Assembly: GCA_964563885.1 (NCBI GenBank) | Contig: CAZLYX010000037.1 | Location: forward strand, 1 to 18,909 | Origin: CAZLYX01 sp964563885 | Lineage (GTDB): Bacteria > Pseudomonadota > Gammaproteobacteria > Burkholderiales > Neisseriaceae | Reading direction: 5' to 3' | DNA length: 18,909 nucleotides | Shown: positions 1-6,929 of the stretch, one piece after another | Position numbering within the stretch: position 1 is the stretch's first letter | How the letters are laid out: the number at the start of each line of letters is the position of its first letter | The notes under the pieces: model-generated | Told to the model about the DNA's origin: nothing | What the model saw: the letters and a program-made list of their open reading frames with translations, nothing else | Databases searched by the model: none | Program-made: the position numbers and the translations under genes

Positions 1-569
1 ATCCAGAGCGTGATATTCCAGCAGAAGCAATGGCTGTGCATGGTATTAGCTTAGAGCAATTAGAAAGTGAACCAGTTTTTGCAAAAGTTGGACAGCAAAT
101 TGCCGATTTTTTAAAAGGTGCTGAGCTGATTATTCATAATGCCAAGTTTGATGTGGGCTTTTTGGATATGGAATTTCAACGCATGGGTTTACCAACAATA
201 GATGAGCTGGATTGCACAGTTACCGACACATTGGCAATGGCGCGCGCAAATTATCCTGGTCAAAAAGCTAGTTTAGACGCTTTATGTAACCGCTTGGGCG
301 TAGATCGCAGCAAACGTGTGTTGCACGGCGCATTGATTGACTGTGAATTGCTGGCAGAAGTTTATCTGGCGATGACGCGTGGTCAATACAGTTTAGTTGA
401 CAGCCTGACTGCCGAAACAGAAGAACAACGAAGTGCGCAAACATTAAGCCGACCTCAGCATTTAAAAGTGATTGCTGCCACTGAGCAAGAATTAGATGAA
501 CATAAGGCTTATTTAGATGTATTAGATAACGCAGTAGGTGGTGTTTGTGCGTGGCGTGCTGACGTTTAA
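1..569 (+). CDS. dnaQ: DNA polymerase III epsilon subunit (3'-5' proofreading exonuclease), 3' part
   Basis: Epsilon is the proofreading subunit of the replicative polymerase. It removes misincorporated bases 3' to 5' and binds the alpha subunit through its C-terminal tail. The reading frame is open from position 3 and has no start, so the gene begins upstream of the window and the Exo I motif (DTETTG-type) is outside it. The visible part carries the Exo II motif (HNAKFDVGFLD, about 130-165) and the Exo III-epsilon motif with its catalytic His and Asp (HGALIDCELL, about 322-352), followed by a C-terminal tail. The string MAVHGI after PAEA matches the usual epsilon sequence between Exo I and Exo II, so the ATG at 30 is internal and not a start. 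The stop TAA is at 567-569, and ispD follows on the same strand after about 40 bases. Confidence 0.93.
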   Translation, partial: PERDIPAEAMAVHGISLEQLESEPVFAKVGQQIADFLKGAELIIHNAKFDVGFLDMEFQRMGLPTIDELDCTVTDTLAMARANYPGQKASLDALCNRLGVDRSKRVLHGALIDCELLAEVYLAMTRGQYSLVDSLTAETEEQRSAQTLSRPQHLKVIAATEQELDEHKAYLDVLDNAVGGVCAWRADV

Positions 570-610
570 ATTGATTGTTGCTGCATTTTATCGTGAATGG
601 ATGGTGGCTT

Positions 611-1294
611 ATGGCCCAAAATATTGCCTTGATTCCTGCAGCTGGAATAGGTAACCGCTTTGGTGCGGGCAAGCCTAAGCAATATGTAGATATTGCTGGT
701 AAATCAGTGTTGCAGCATACGCTTGATATATTTTTAAATCATTCAAATATAGATATCGTGGCCGTGGTGTTGGCACCAGAGGATCAGGTTTTTCAGGTAG
801 CCTCAGCAGGTAAATTGCTGGTATATCATTGTGGTGGTGAAACACGTGCAGAAACGGTAAGCAATGGGTTGGCGGCTCTATTGGCAACAGATATTGTCAG
901 CTTAGCAGACAATATTTTGGTACACGATGCTGCGCGTTGCTGTTTGCCTGTTACTGCGCTGGATAGATTATTGACTGAGGCGGGCGATCGCCCTGAAGGT
1001 GGGATTTTAGCAGTGCCTGTGGCCGATACTTTGAAGCGAGCAAACGATTCTGAGCATATAAAAGAAACTGTTGCACGCGGTGATTTATGGCAAGCGCAAA
1101 CGCCACAGCTTTTTCCTGCGGGGCTGTTACAGCGCGCGCTGAGTGAGGTTGATTTAAGCAAGGTTACTGATGAAGCCAGTGCAGTAGAAGCGCTGGGAAT
1201 ATCTCCATTGTTGGTGACGGGTGATAGTCGTAATCTGAAAATGACTTTGCCACAAGATGAGTATATTGTGCGTTTGCTTTTGCAAAATATTTAA
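611..1294 (+). CDS. ispD: 2-C-methyl-D-erythritol 4-phosphate cytidylyltransferase
   Basis: IspD couples CTP to 2-C-methyl-D-erythritol 4-phosphate to make CDP-ME in the non-mevalonate isoprenoid pathway (cytosolic). I choose the ATG at 611 (227 residues). A TTG at 575 would add 12 residues that do not look like the family, while the nucleotide-binding motif PAAGIGNRFG...KPKQY lies at residues 9-25 from the chosen start, as expected. Other family features are VHDAAR (104-109), the WQAQTPQLF segment and TDEASAVE. After VHDAAR the protein has Cys-Cys instead of the common Pro. Family length is about 225-240. A GGATGG stretch just upstream could serve as a weak ribosome site. An exact reverse-strand DUS lies inside the coding region at 792-803 (residues 61-64). 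The gene ends directly in an inverted DUS hairpin. ispF, often adjacent to ispD in other bacteria, is about 950 bases away. Confidence 0.95.
   Translation: MAQNIALIPAAGIGNRFGAGKPKQYVDIAGKSVLQHTLDIFLNHSNIDIVAVVLAPEDQVFQVASAGKLLVYHCGGETRAETVSNGLAALLATDIVSLADNILVHDAARCCLPVTALDRLLTEAGDRPEGGILAVPVADTLKRANDSEHIKETVARGDLWQAQTPQLFPAGLLQRALSEVDLSKVTDEASAVEALGISPLLVTGDSRNLKMTLPQDEYIVRLLLQNI
792..803 (-). repeat. DNA uptake sequence (exact 12-mer, reverse) inside ispD
   Basis: Exact reverse copy of AGGCTACCTGAA within the ispD coding sequence, read there as Phe-Gln-Val-Ala. Most copies in this window are intergenic, so this is one of few within a gene. Confidence 0.9.
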
Positions 1295-1324
1295 AGGCTA
1301 CCTGAAAGGTTTCAGGTAGCCTTT
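1293..1324 (+). terminator. Inverted DUS pair forming terminator hairpin after ispD
   Basis: A forward DUS (1295-1306) and a reverse DUS (1311-1322) form a perfect 15-base inverted repeat with only two bases (GG) between the arms. It starts at the last two bases of the ispD stop codon. The right arm ends in CCTTT followed by GTTAAT, a short T-run. Inverted DUS pairs are known to double as intrinsic terminators in Neisseriaceae. Confidence 0.85.
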
Positions 1325-1658
1325 GTTAATCTACTTTTTAACCAATGATTCAGTGCTTAATATTAAGCATCAGTTAAGTTATATCGAAAACTGCTTTGCT
1401 ATGATAGATGTTGGAAGTGTTTGAAATTACCAAGATGCAAATAATTGAAGAAATGACGAATTTAATGTTTCTATTGTTAATTTAAGTATCTGATTAGCCA
1501 GATGAAAATTTTTAAAGTGCATGTTAAGGATTGAGAGTACAGATTTTAGTAGCAATATTTAAATGCCAAAATGCATGGAAATGGTAATAGATAATGATAT
1601 AAAAGCCAAATAGTCGCTAAACTAGCTACCGATTACCCATCATCTAAATAAGCATATT
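1325..1658. other. Gene-free stretch between ispD and DUF1653 gene, with a 16-base palindrome
   Basis: No convincing coding sequence in 334 AT-rich bases. It holds a perfect 16-base palindrome, TGCTTAATATTAAGCA, at 1354-1369, which could be an operator. An extended -10-like element, TGCTATGAT, lies at 1397-1405 without a good -35. A half Fur-box-like string, GATAATGATA, lies at 1590-1599. If transcription of the next gene starts near 1412, its leader would be about 245 nt. No DUS is present. None of these sites is proven. Confidence 0.4.
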
Positions 1659-1898
1659 ATGACTCTATCGACCCAAAATATTATTCAGCAAGGCATTTAT
1701 CGCCACTATAAAGGCAATCTATATCAAGTATTGCATACTGCACGACATTCAGAAACTGAAGAGCAGATGGTCGTTTACCGCTGTTTGTATGGGGAATACG
1801 GGGTATGGGTTCGGCCATTGGCGATGTTTGCTGAGATTGTTATCGTAGATGGCAAGAAAATACCACGATTTGAATTGATAAAATCGTTGGCAGATTAA
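1659..1898 (+). CDS. DUF1653 family small protein
   Basis: A 79-residue protein matching the DUF1653 pattern: a G-x-Y-x-H-Y-K-G-N-x-Y start (residues 12-22), then VVYRCLYGEYGVWVRPLAMF (residues 40-59), ending FELI. The family is a small beta-rich domain of unknown biochemical role, found alone or at the end of larger proteins. No signal peptide or membrane segment is visible. No strong ribosome site precedes the ATG. It stands alone between ispD and ispF with more than 300 gene-free bases on each side, so it is probably transcribed on its own. The domain assignment is firm; function is unknown. Confidence 0.8.
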   Translation: MTLSTQNIIQQGIYRHYKGNLYQVLHTARHSETEEQMVVYRCLYGEYGVWVRPLAMFAEIVIVDGKKIPRFELIKSLAD

Positions 1899-2242
1899 TT
1901 TAAGATGATGAGTAATAAACAATTTTTAGACTATTATTACCTTTAGCTAGCGCTACCATGGGTGCGTGCTTATTTGTCACCAGAAAAACCGTATTATCTA
2001 AGCTCATTAAGGAGCCTGATCTGGTTGATATTCTAGAAAGCTTGATAAAGTCTAAGCAGTTAATTTTTAATTCTAAAATTTCATACTGGCTTTTATAAAA
2101 AGATAAAAACTTGGCTATAAAATAAAACAAACGACAACAAAAAAATCATAATGATTACGTTAATATAAAAAATAAGGTTTTTAATCATACCAAAAGCTAC
2201 CTGAAACTTATTTTTCTCTTTATTTTTTCCTGAGGGCGATCC
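1899..2242. other. Gene-free stretch upstream of ispF, with possible gene remnant
   Basis: 344 AT-rich bases without a supported gene. A 46-codon plus-strand frame at 1958-2098 and longer minus-strand frames can be read, but they have no ribosome site and no family resemblance. They may be chance or the decayed remains of a gene. A near-exact DUS (2194-2205) lies at the right end, shortly before ispF. Confidence 0.45.
2194..2205 (+). repeat. DNA uptake sequence variant (one mismatch)
   Basis: AAGCTACCTGAA differs from the local 12-mer only at the second base. The 10-base core GCTACCTGAA is intact. It lies 38 bases before the ispF start. Confidence 0.75.
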
Positions 2243-2725
2243 ATGAATATTCGTGTTGGACAAGGTTATGATGTGCATCAACTGGTGGTGGGAAGACCAC
2301 TGATTCTTGGTGGTGTGAACATTCCGTTTGAAAAAGGATTATTGGGGCATTCTGATGCGGATGCGTTATTGCACGCGATTACTGATGCTTTATTAGGTGC
2401 AGCAGGTTTAGGTGATATTGGCAGCCATTTCCCCGACACTGCGGCTGAGTTTAAAGATGCAGACAGCCGCGTGTTATTGCGTGCGGCTTGTCGCGCGGTA
2501 CAAGATGCAGGTTGGCAGGTGGTTAATGTAGACAGCACCATCATTGCGCAGCAACCGAAGTTGGCGCCGCATATTGCAGGCATGCGTGCTAACATTAGTG
2601 CAGATTTGGGTTTGCAAGCTGATTGTGTCAACATTAAAGGCAAAACCAATGAAAAACTTGGTTACTTGGGGCGCATGGAAGCGATTGAAGCCCAGGCGGT
2701 TGTGCTGTTGAAACAAGTACAATAG
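2243..2725 (+). CDS. ispF: 2-C-methyl-D-erythritol 2,4-cyclodiphosphate synthase
   Basis: IspF cyclises CDP-ME 2-phosphate to ME-2,4-cyclodiphosphate with release of CMP, two steps after IspD in the non-mevalonate isoprenoid pathway. The protein has 160 residues, the normal family length. The start GQGYDVH carries metal ligands Asp10 and His12. LLGHSDADALLHAITDAL carries the third ligand His44, followed by GDIGSHFPDT (58-66), and the C-terminal part has the KTNEKLGYLGR segment. The ATG at 2243 is preceded by GAGGGCG, a good ribosome site. IspF works as a homotrimer in the cytosol. The TAG stop overlaps a DUS (2724-2735). There is no shared operon with ispD here because 948 bases separate them. 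Confidence 0.96.
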   Translation: MNIRVGQGYDVHQLVVGRPLILGGVNIPFEKGLLGHSDADALLHAITDALLGAAGLGDIGSHFPDTAAEFKDADSRVLLRAACRAVQDAGWQVVNVDSTIIAQQPKLAPHIAGMRANISADLGLQADCVNIKGKTNEKLGYLGRMEAIEAQAVVLLKQVQ

Positions 2726-2735
2726 GCTACCTGAA
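2724..2735 (+). repeat. DNA uptake sequence overlapping the ispF stop codon
   Basis: Exact AGGCTACCTGAA. Its first two bases are the last two of the TAG stop codon of ispF. No inverted partner is seen nearby. Confidence 0.9.
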
Positions 2736-2831
2736 ACACTTTTTCTTTTAAATACATGTTGGTTCAGCTATGATATTAGTTAGCTAGCATTTATTTTTAA
2801 ATTCTGTACTCGAAATAGAGAGAGGGTTATC

Positions 2832-3497
2832 ATGACAACACAAGACGAAATGAAACGCAATGCTGCTGTTAAAGCCGTAGAATATGTGCCTGAAAACGAG
2901 TATATCGGCATTGGCACAGGCTCTACCGTCAATATGTTTATCGAGGCATTGGCTGCGAGTGGTAAAAAAATTAAAGGTGCAGTGAGTAGTTCAAAAGCCA
3001 CCTCTGAATTGTTGGCGAAATATGATATTCCCGAAGTGTTGTTGAGCGAAGTATTGCACGTGGCAGTTTATATTGATGGTGCTGATGAAGTTAACCATAC
3101 TTTGCAGATGATTAAAGGCGGCGGCGGCGCGCTGTTGAAAGAGAAAATTATTGCAACAGCCGCTGATAAATTTATTTGTATTGCTGACGAAAGCAAATAT
3201 GTTTCCCGTTTGGGTAAATTCCCGCTACCAGTAGAAGTGATTCCGATGGCGCGTTCGTTGGTGTCACGTCAGCTCCTGAAGCTTGGTGAGCCAGAATTGA
3301 GAATTGGTTTTATAACAGACAGCGGCCATGAAATTGTAGATGTGCATAACATGGATTTATCGCGCCCATTAACCACCGAAGATCAAATTAATCTTATTTC
3401 AGGTGTGGTTGAAAATGGCTTATTTGCTCGTGACGCAGCTGATTTATTAGTGCTGGGTAGGGCAGATGGTGTAGAAGTGATTAAACCTCACGTATAA
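2832..3497 (+). CDS. rpiA: Ribose-5-phosphate isomerase A
   Basis: RpiA interconverts ribose 5-phosphate and ribulose 5-phosphate in the pentose phosphate pathway (cytosol). The protein has 221 residues, standard for the family (about 219 in E. coli). Visible family features are the phosphate-binding GIGTGST (26-32), IDGADEV with catalytic Asp82, KGGGGALLKEK with Lys95 and the general base Glu104, and the C-terminal GVVENGLF segment. The ATG at 2832 follows a purine-rich GAGAGAGGG ribosome site at about 10 bases. A strong hairpin terminator follows the stop. The gene is flanked by a DUS upstream and appears to be its own transcription unit. Confidence 0.96.
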   Translation: MTTQDEMKRNAAVKAVEYVPENEYIGIGTGSTVNMFIEALAASGKKIKGAVSSSKATSELLAKYDIPEVLLSEVLHVAVYIDGADEVNHTLQMIKGGGGALLKEKIIATAADKFICIADESKYVSRLGKFPLPVEVIPMARSLVSRQLLKLGEPELRIGFITDSGHEIVDVHNMDLSRPLTTEDQINLISGVVENGLFARDAADLLVLGRADGVEVIKPHV

Positions 3498-3515
3498 AGT
3501 GTGGAGAAAAGAAAC

Positions 3516-3541
3516 AGCGGCTTTTTAAGCCGCTTTTTTTA
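3516..3541 (+). terminator. Intrinsic terminator after rpiA
   Basis: An 8-base GC-rich stem (AGCGGCTT with AAGCCGCT), a three-base loop, and a run of seven T at the 3' end. It is one of the few classical terminators here that is not built from DUS copies. Confidence 0.9.
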
Positions 3542-3608
3542 TTTACCTATACTTATAATGGCAAAATTATGAGGTTGTTTAAAAGCGGAGCCACGCCAGT
3601 AAAGTGAT

Positions 3609-3683
3609 GCATTATGGCATAATAATGCGTTTGTCTTAAAGATTGACCGTTTATGCCATTGCTATAAGGAAATTTGTTATAAT
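3609..3683 (+). promoter_or_regulatory. Possible operator and -10 box upstream of the Slam-like gene
   Basis: A perfect TATAAT lies at 3678-3683, 46 bases before the ATG at 3730. No good -35 is present at the usual spacing. Upstream is a 7-base inverted repeat (GCATTAT, 3609-3615; ATAATGC, 3622-3628) with a six-base spacer that could bind a regulator. It only loosely resembles a Fur box. The functional role is inferred. Confidence 0.4.
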
Positions 3684-3729
3684 CGCTACCCAATAACATC
3701 ACCAAACTACTTAAGATATCCCTAAACTC

Positions 3730-5226
3730 ATGAAGCAAAAAATTCTAATGCTCACTATTGGCCTTGCTATTGGGCCTGTTTTTTCGGCATCGCCGCCAAT
3801 GGCGCCTGTTGTTACGCCCGAATTACACTTAAATACAGCGGAGCCAGCGCTACCTAACAACTTGCGCGAAGGTAAAGAGTGGGTGCCCACTACTGAGACA
3901 GTACAAACGAAAATCATAGAGGTAGACGAAGAAGCTTTGTTGGCTAATCCAGAATTGTTGGAGCGGGTGATGTATTCGGCTATTGTTGGTCAAAACCTAG
4001 CAGGAATAAAGGCAAGTTTGCCCATTTATGAAAAGTTGCCTACTCAAGATCCGATGTTATTGGCTTATGCACGTGCTATTGTTGCGCGTGCTGATGGGCG
4101 TGCAGCGGATTCAGTGGCGTATTATCGCCAAGTGATTGCCCAACAGCCAGATGCTTTGGCGGTACGGATGCAGCTAGCGCAAGCGCTGTTTGAAAACTCT
4201 GAAAATGAAGCAGCAAATGATCAGTTTAATAAGCTGCAAGCTGAAAATTTACCAGATGAAGTGCGCGAAGTGGTGAAAGGTTATCAAGAAGCTTTGCTGA
4301 AGCGTGATTCGTGGAGTTTTTACGCAGGCGTAAATATTTTGCGTGAAAAAAACATCAATCAAGCGCCCAAAGAGCGTCGTTTGGGGGGCTATTTATCTGA
4401 AGAGGAATGTAGCCAAGCGCAGGCGGCTAACCCTAACGATGATTGTTATCGTGGCTGGACGTTTAACGAACCGATTGATGCATTGGGCATTAACTATCAA
4501 TTTGGTTCGTCAAAAAAATGGTCTTGGCAGCGCGGCTATTACGGTAAATTAGATGTTGATGGTTATGGTAAATATTATCCAAGCGAAACTGATTACAACG
4601 ATATGACTCTGCGCGTAGCACCGGCTGTGGGCTATGCCGATCAGCGTGATGAAGTGGGTGTTTCACCATTTCATGAGCGCCGTTTATATGGCAACAAAGC
4701 ATACAGCTACACCAATGGCGCACGTGTTTATTGGAATCGCTGGTGGACACCCGCGCTGCAAAGTTTAAGTGCATTTGAATACGGAAATGTCAACAACACC
4801 CAGCGTTCGCGCTCAGATAATACCAACCAGTTGGCGAGCGGCTCTTTATTGTATTACGCTAGCGCGCGTCAATATTGGCTGGCTGGTGTAGATTTATACC
4901 GAGAACGCAATCCTGATGATGATTCGGATAGTTTCAATCGCTATAACAGTCGCATTGCTTGGGGACAAGAATGGCCCAAAGGTATTTCCAGCCGAGTGCA
5001 GCTTAATTATGCGCGCCGCTATTATCGAGCACCAACTATGTTTAGTGACGGCGCAAATCGTCGCGATAAGGAATGGGGCGCTAGAGTATCGCTGTGGCAC
5101 CGCAGTGTTCATTTTGGTGGCATGACACCAAGGCTTACATTCAGCCGCAACAGTATTGGTAGCAACGATGAGTATTACGAACACAATAAAAATCGTTTAT
5201 ATCTTGAGTTGAATAAAACCTTTTAA
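3730..5226 (+). CDS. Surface lipoprotein assembly modifier (Slam)-like outer-membrane protein
   Basis: Slam proteins sit in the outer membrane and move lipoproteins such as TbpB or fHbp to the cell surface. This 498-residue protein has the family layout and length: a signal peptide (about 1-20, ending FSA), a linker, a helical TPR-like region (about 70-190; for example YYRQVIAQQPDALAVRMQLA), then a DUF560-type barrel from about 194 (WSFYAGVNI) with many alternating aromatic strands, ending LYLELNKTF with the terminal Phe of outer-membrane barrels. Cys227 and Cys239 lie in an early barrel loop and might form a disulfide. No lipoprotein, TonB receptor or lipobox-bearing substrate gene is adjacent, so it is an orphan, as some Neisseria Slam1 genes are. 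No clear ribosome site precedes the ATG. An inverted DUS hairpin follows. The class is well supported; the substrate is unknown. Confidence 0.85.
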   Translation: MKQKILMLTIGLAIGPVFSASPPMAPVVTPELHLNTAEPALPNNLREGKEWVPTTETVQTKIIEVDEEALLANPELLERVMYSAIVGQNLAGIKASLPIYEKLPTQDPMLLAYARAIVARADGRAADSVAYYRQVIAQQPDALAVRMQLAQALFENSENEAANDQFNKLQAENLPDEVREVVKGYQEALLKRDSWSFYAGVNILREKNINQAPKERRLGGYLSEEECSQAQAANPNDDCYRGWTFNEPIDALGINYQFGSSKKWSWQRGYYGKLDVDGYGKYYPSETDYNDMTLRVAPAVGYADQRDEVGVSPFHERRLYGNKAYSYTNGARVYWNRWWTPALQSLSAFEYGNVNNTQRSRSDNTNQLASGSLLYYASARQYWLAGVDLYRERNPDDDSDSFNRYNSRIAWGQEWPKGISSRVQLNYARRYYRAPTMFSDGANRRDKEWGARVSLWHRSVHFGGMTPRLTFSRNSIGSNDEYYEHNKNRLYLELNKTF

Positions 5227-5239
5227 GGCCAATTTATTA

Positions 5240-5302
5240 AAAAGGCTACCTGAAAGCAAGCTGATGCATTTTTGTACAGCTAAATCTTTCAGGTAGCCTT
5301 TT
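5240..5302 (+). terminator. Inverted DUS pair with long loop after the Slam-like gene
   Basis: Perfect 17-base arms (5240-5256 and 5286-5302) contain a forward DUS (5243-5254) and a reverse DUS (5288-5299). The loop is 29 bases, and a T-rich tail, TTTTAGTTTTTA, follows. Probably the terminator of the preceding gene. Confidence 0.8.
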
Positions 5303-5385
5303 AGTTTTTAGGTTGTATATGAAACGTTCACAAGCGATTTAACGTTAAATAATGGTTTTCCATTGTTGTTAATAATCACGTTTCT

Positions 5386-5397
5386 TTCAGGTAGCCT
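5386..5397 (-). repeat. DNA uptake sequence (exact, reverse)
   Basis: Third exact DUS copy within 155 bases in the gap between the Slam-like gene and the nuclease-like gene. It is unpaired. Confidence 0.9.
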
Positions 5398-5479
5398 TTA
5401 GTCACCTTAAGCAACTGAAAGAAAAGTTGGCGTGGGTAGAGCTGTTACAATAATGGCTTGTTAAAATTATTGAAAAACT

Positions 5480-6088
5480 ATGAGTACTAAAAGTATTAGA
5501 TTAAATATATTATTAACGAGTATATTGTGTTTGACATTGGCTTACAGTCCAATGCTGCAGGCGCGTTCGATTAAAGAAAACGCCCAGCAAAGTTTAGGTT
5601 GGCTGGCCAATAAACACAGTAGTTGGGTTAAAAATAATGCCCACTCGCATTATTTTGCTCGAGTTGTTTCAGTATGGGATGGCGATAGCGTTAATGTAAT
5701 AGATACCAACGGCAAAAAACATAAATTGCGCTTGGCTTATATAGATGCGCCAGAAACTAATCAAGCACACGGCATGGCTAGTCGAGACGCATTGCGAAGT
5801 GTATTAAATGGTCAAAAGGTTGAGGTAATCGTATTCGAGCTAGATCAATACCGTCGCGAAGTGGCCAAAATAATGTTGGATGGGCAAGATGTAAACCAAT
5901 GGCTACTTGAACAAGGACATGTTTGGCATTATGTATCGATTGCTAAACGCAAACAGAACAAATTAGATTACGCGGATTACGCTTATGCTGAAGCGGTGGC
6001 TCGTCAAGTGAGGTTAGGCTTATGGCAGCAGCGCGCACCTTTAGCGCCGTGGACATTTCGTAAAAATCAGCGCAAAGCTTCAGAATAA
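5480..6088 (+). CDS. Exported thermonuclease-like (SNase fold) protein
   Basis: A 202-residue protein with an N-terminal hydrophobic signal segment (about 8-29, possible cleavage after LQA), followed by a staphylococcal-nuclease domain (about 57-180). The expected catalytic and calcium-ligand positions are present: DGDS (Asp67 and Asp69), Arg84 and Asp89 in LRLAYIDAPE, Glu92, and Arg126 in DQYRREVAKI. By family this is a calcium-dependent phosphodiesterase cutting DNA or RNA. With an export signal it would act in the periplasm or outside the cell. The ATG at 5480 has no obvious ribosome site. The gene lies between an orphan Slam gene and nth, with no overlap. The signal has no lipobox, so it is not an evident Slam lipoprotein substrate. 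Function as an active nuclease is inferred from intact residues. Confidence 0.85.
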   Translation: MSTKSIRLNILLTSILCLTLAYSPMLQARSIKENAQQSLGWLANKHSSWVKNNAHSHYFARVVSVWDGDSVNVIDTNGKKHKLRLAYIDAPETNQAHGMASRDALRSVLNGQKVEVIVFELDQYRREVAKIMLDGQDVNQWLLEQGHVWHYVSIAKRKQNKLDYADYAYAEAVARQVRLGLWQQRAPLAPWTFRKNQRKASE

Positions 6089-6152
6089 TAGATGCGTAAA
6101 TATATGTTTATATTGTTTTTTAGGTAGCTGATGGCTTAAATGGAGTAGGTTT

Positions 6153-6791
6153 ATGAATCAAGCTAAGCGTCGGGAAATGTTTGAACGATGGCGCGCCGCT
6201 AATCCGCATCCCACCACTGAATTAAATTTTCGCAGTCCATTTGAGCTGTTGATTGCAGTTTTATTGTCGGCGCAAGCTACTGATGTGGGTGTGAACAAAG
6301 CGACCGTTAAACTGTTTGCGGCGGCGAATAATCCGCAAGATATGCTTGATTTAGGATTGGAGCGGGTGCGTGAGTACACCAAAACCATTGGTCTGTTCAA
6401 CACTAAATCTAAACACATTATTGAAACTTGCCGCATTTTATTAGAGCAACATGGCGGAGAAGTGCCTGCAGAGCGAGCAGCTTTAGAAGCGTTGCCAGGA
6501 GTGGGTAGGAAAACGGCCAATGTGGTGCTTAACACGGCGTTTGGTCAGCTGGCGATGGCGGTAGACACGCATATTTTTCGTGTTTCAAACCGTACAGGTT
6601 TAGCACCTGGTAAAAATGTGCGTGAAGTAGAAGATAAATTGATGAAATTCATCCCCAAAGAGTTTCTAATTGATGCCCATCATTGGCTCATTTTACATGG
6701 CCGTTATGTTTGTAGGGCGCAAAAACCGCTTTGTGGGCAGTGTATGGTGAATGATTTGTGCGATTACAAAGCTAAAAATATTCAGCTGTAA
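6153..6791 (+). CDS. nth: Endonuclease III (DNA glycosylase/AP lyase)
   Basis: Nth removes oxidised pyrimidines and cuts the abasic site in base-excision repair. The protein has 212 residues, and key positions match the E. coli enzyme by number: the helix-hairpin-helix LPGVGRKTA with catalytic Lys120, Asp138 in VDTHIFRV, and the 4Fe-4S ligands Cys187, Cys194, Cys197 and Cys203 in the C-x6-C-x2-C-x5-C pattern. The ATG at 6153 follows TGGAGTAGG, a good ribosome site. It lies 64 bases after the nuclease-like gene and may be transcribed with it, since no terminator separates them. No terminator is visible after the stop. Confidence 0.97.
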   Translation: MNQAKRREMFERWRAANPHPTTELNFRSPFELLIAVLLSAQATDVGVNKATVKLFAAANNPQDMLDLGLERVREYTKTIGLFNTKSKHIIETCRILLEQHGGEVPAERAALEALPGVGRKTANVVLNTAFGQLAMAVDTHIFRVSNRTGLAPGKNVREVEDKLMKFIPKEFLIDAHHWLILHGRYVCRAQKPLCGQCMVNDLCDYKAKNIQL

Positions 6792-6929
6792 GTTATTAAA
6801 TTAAGTGAAAATAGGTGTAGAATTTTTACATTAAGCATTCAGTAAGAGAGTAGGGGTGTTCATTGAAACCGCTTTTGGTTACAATCAGTTACCTGCATCA
6901 ACTCGCTTCAGGAACAAGAGGATAAATTC

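Noticed and set aside
575..610. TTG start for ispD giving 12 extra residues
   Set aside because: The extra residues do not resemble IspD, and the ATG at 611 places the nucleotide-binding motif at the expected distance.
1590..1599. Half Fur-box-like GATAATGATA upstream of the DUF1653 gene
   Set aside because: The second half of the box is missing and AT-rich DNA often gives such strings.
1900..2130. Minus-strand frame of 76 codons in the gap before ispF
   Set aside because: AT-rich, no ribosome site, no recognised domain; probably chance or remnant.
5910..5921. String TGGCTACTTGAA in the nuclease-like gene
   Set aside because: Two mismatches and fully explained by the codons for Trp-Leu-Leu-Glu; not counted as a DUS.
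6118..6132. DUS-like string TTTAGGTAGCTG before nth
   Set aside because: Three mismatches to the 12-mer, so not counted as an uptake sequence.
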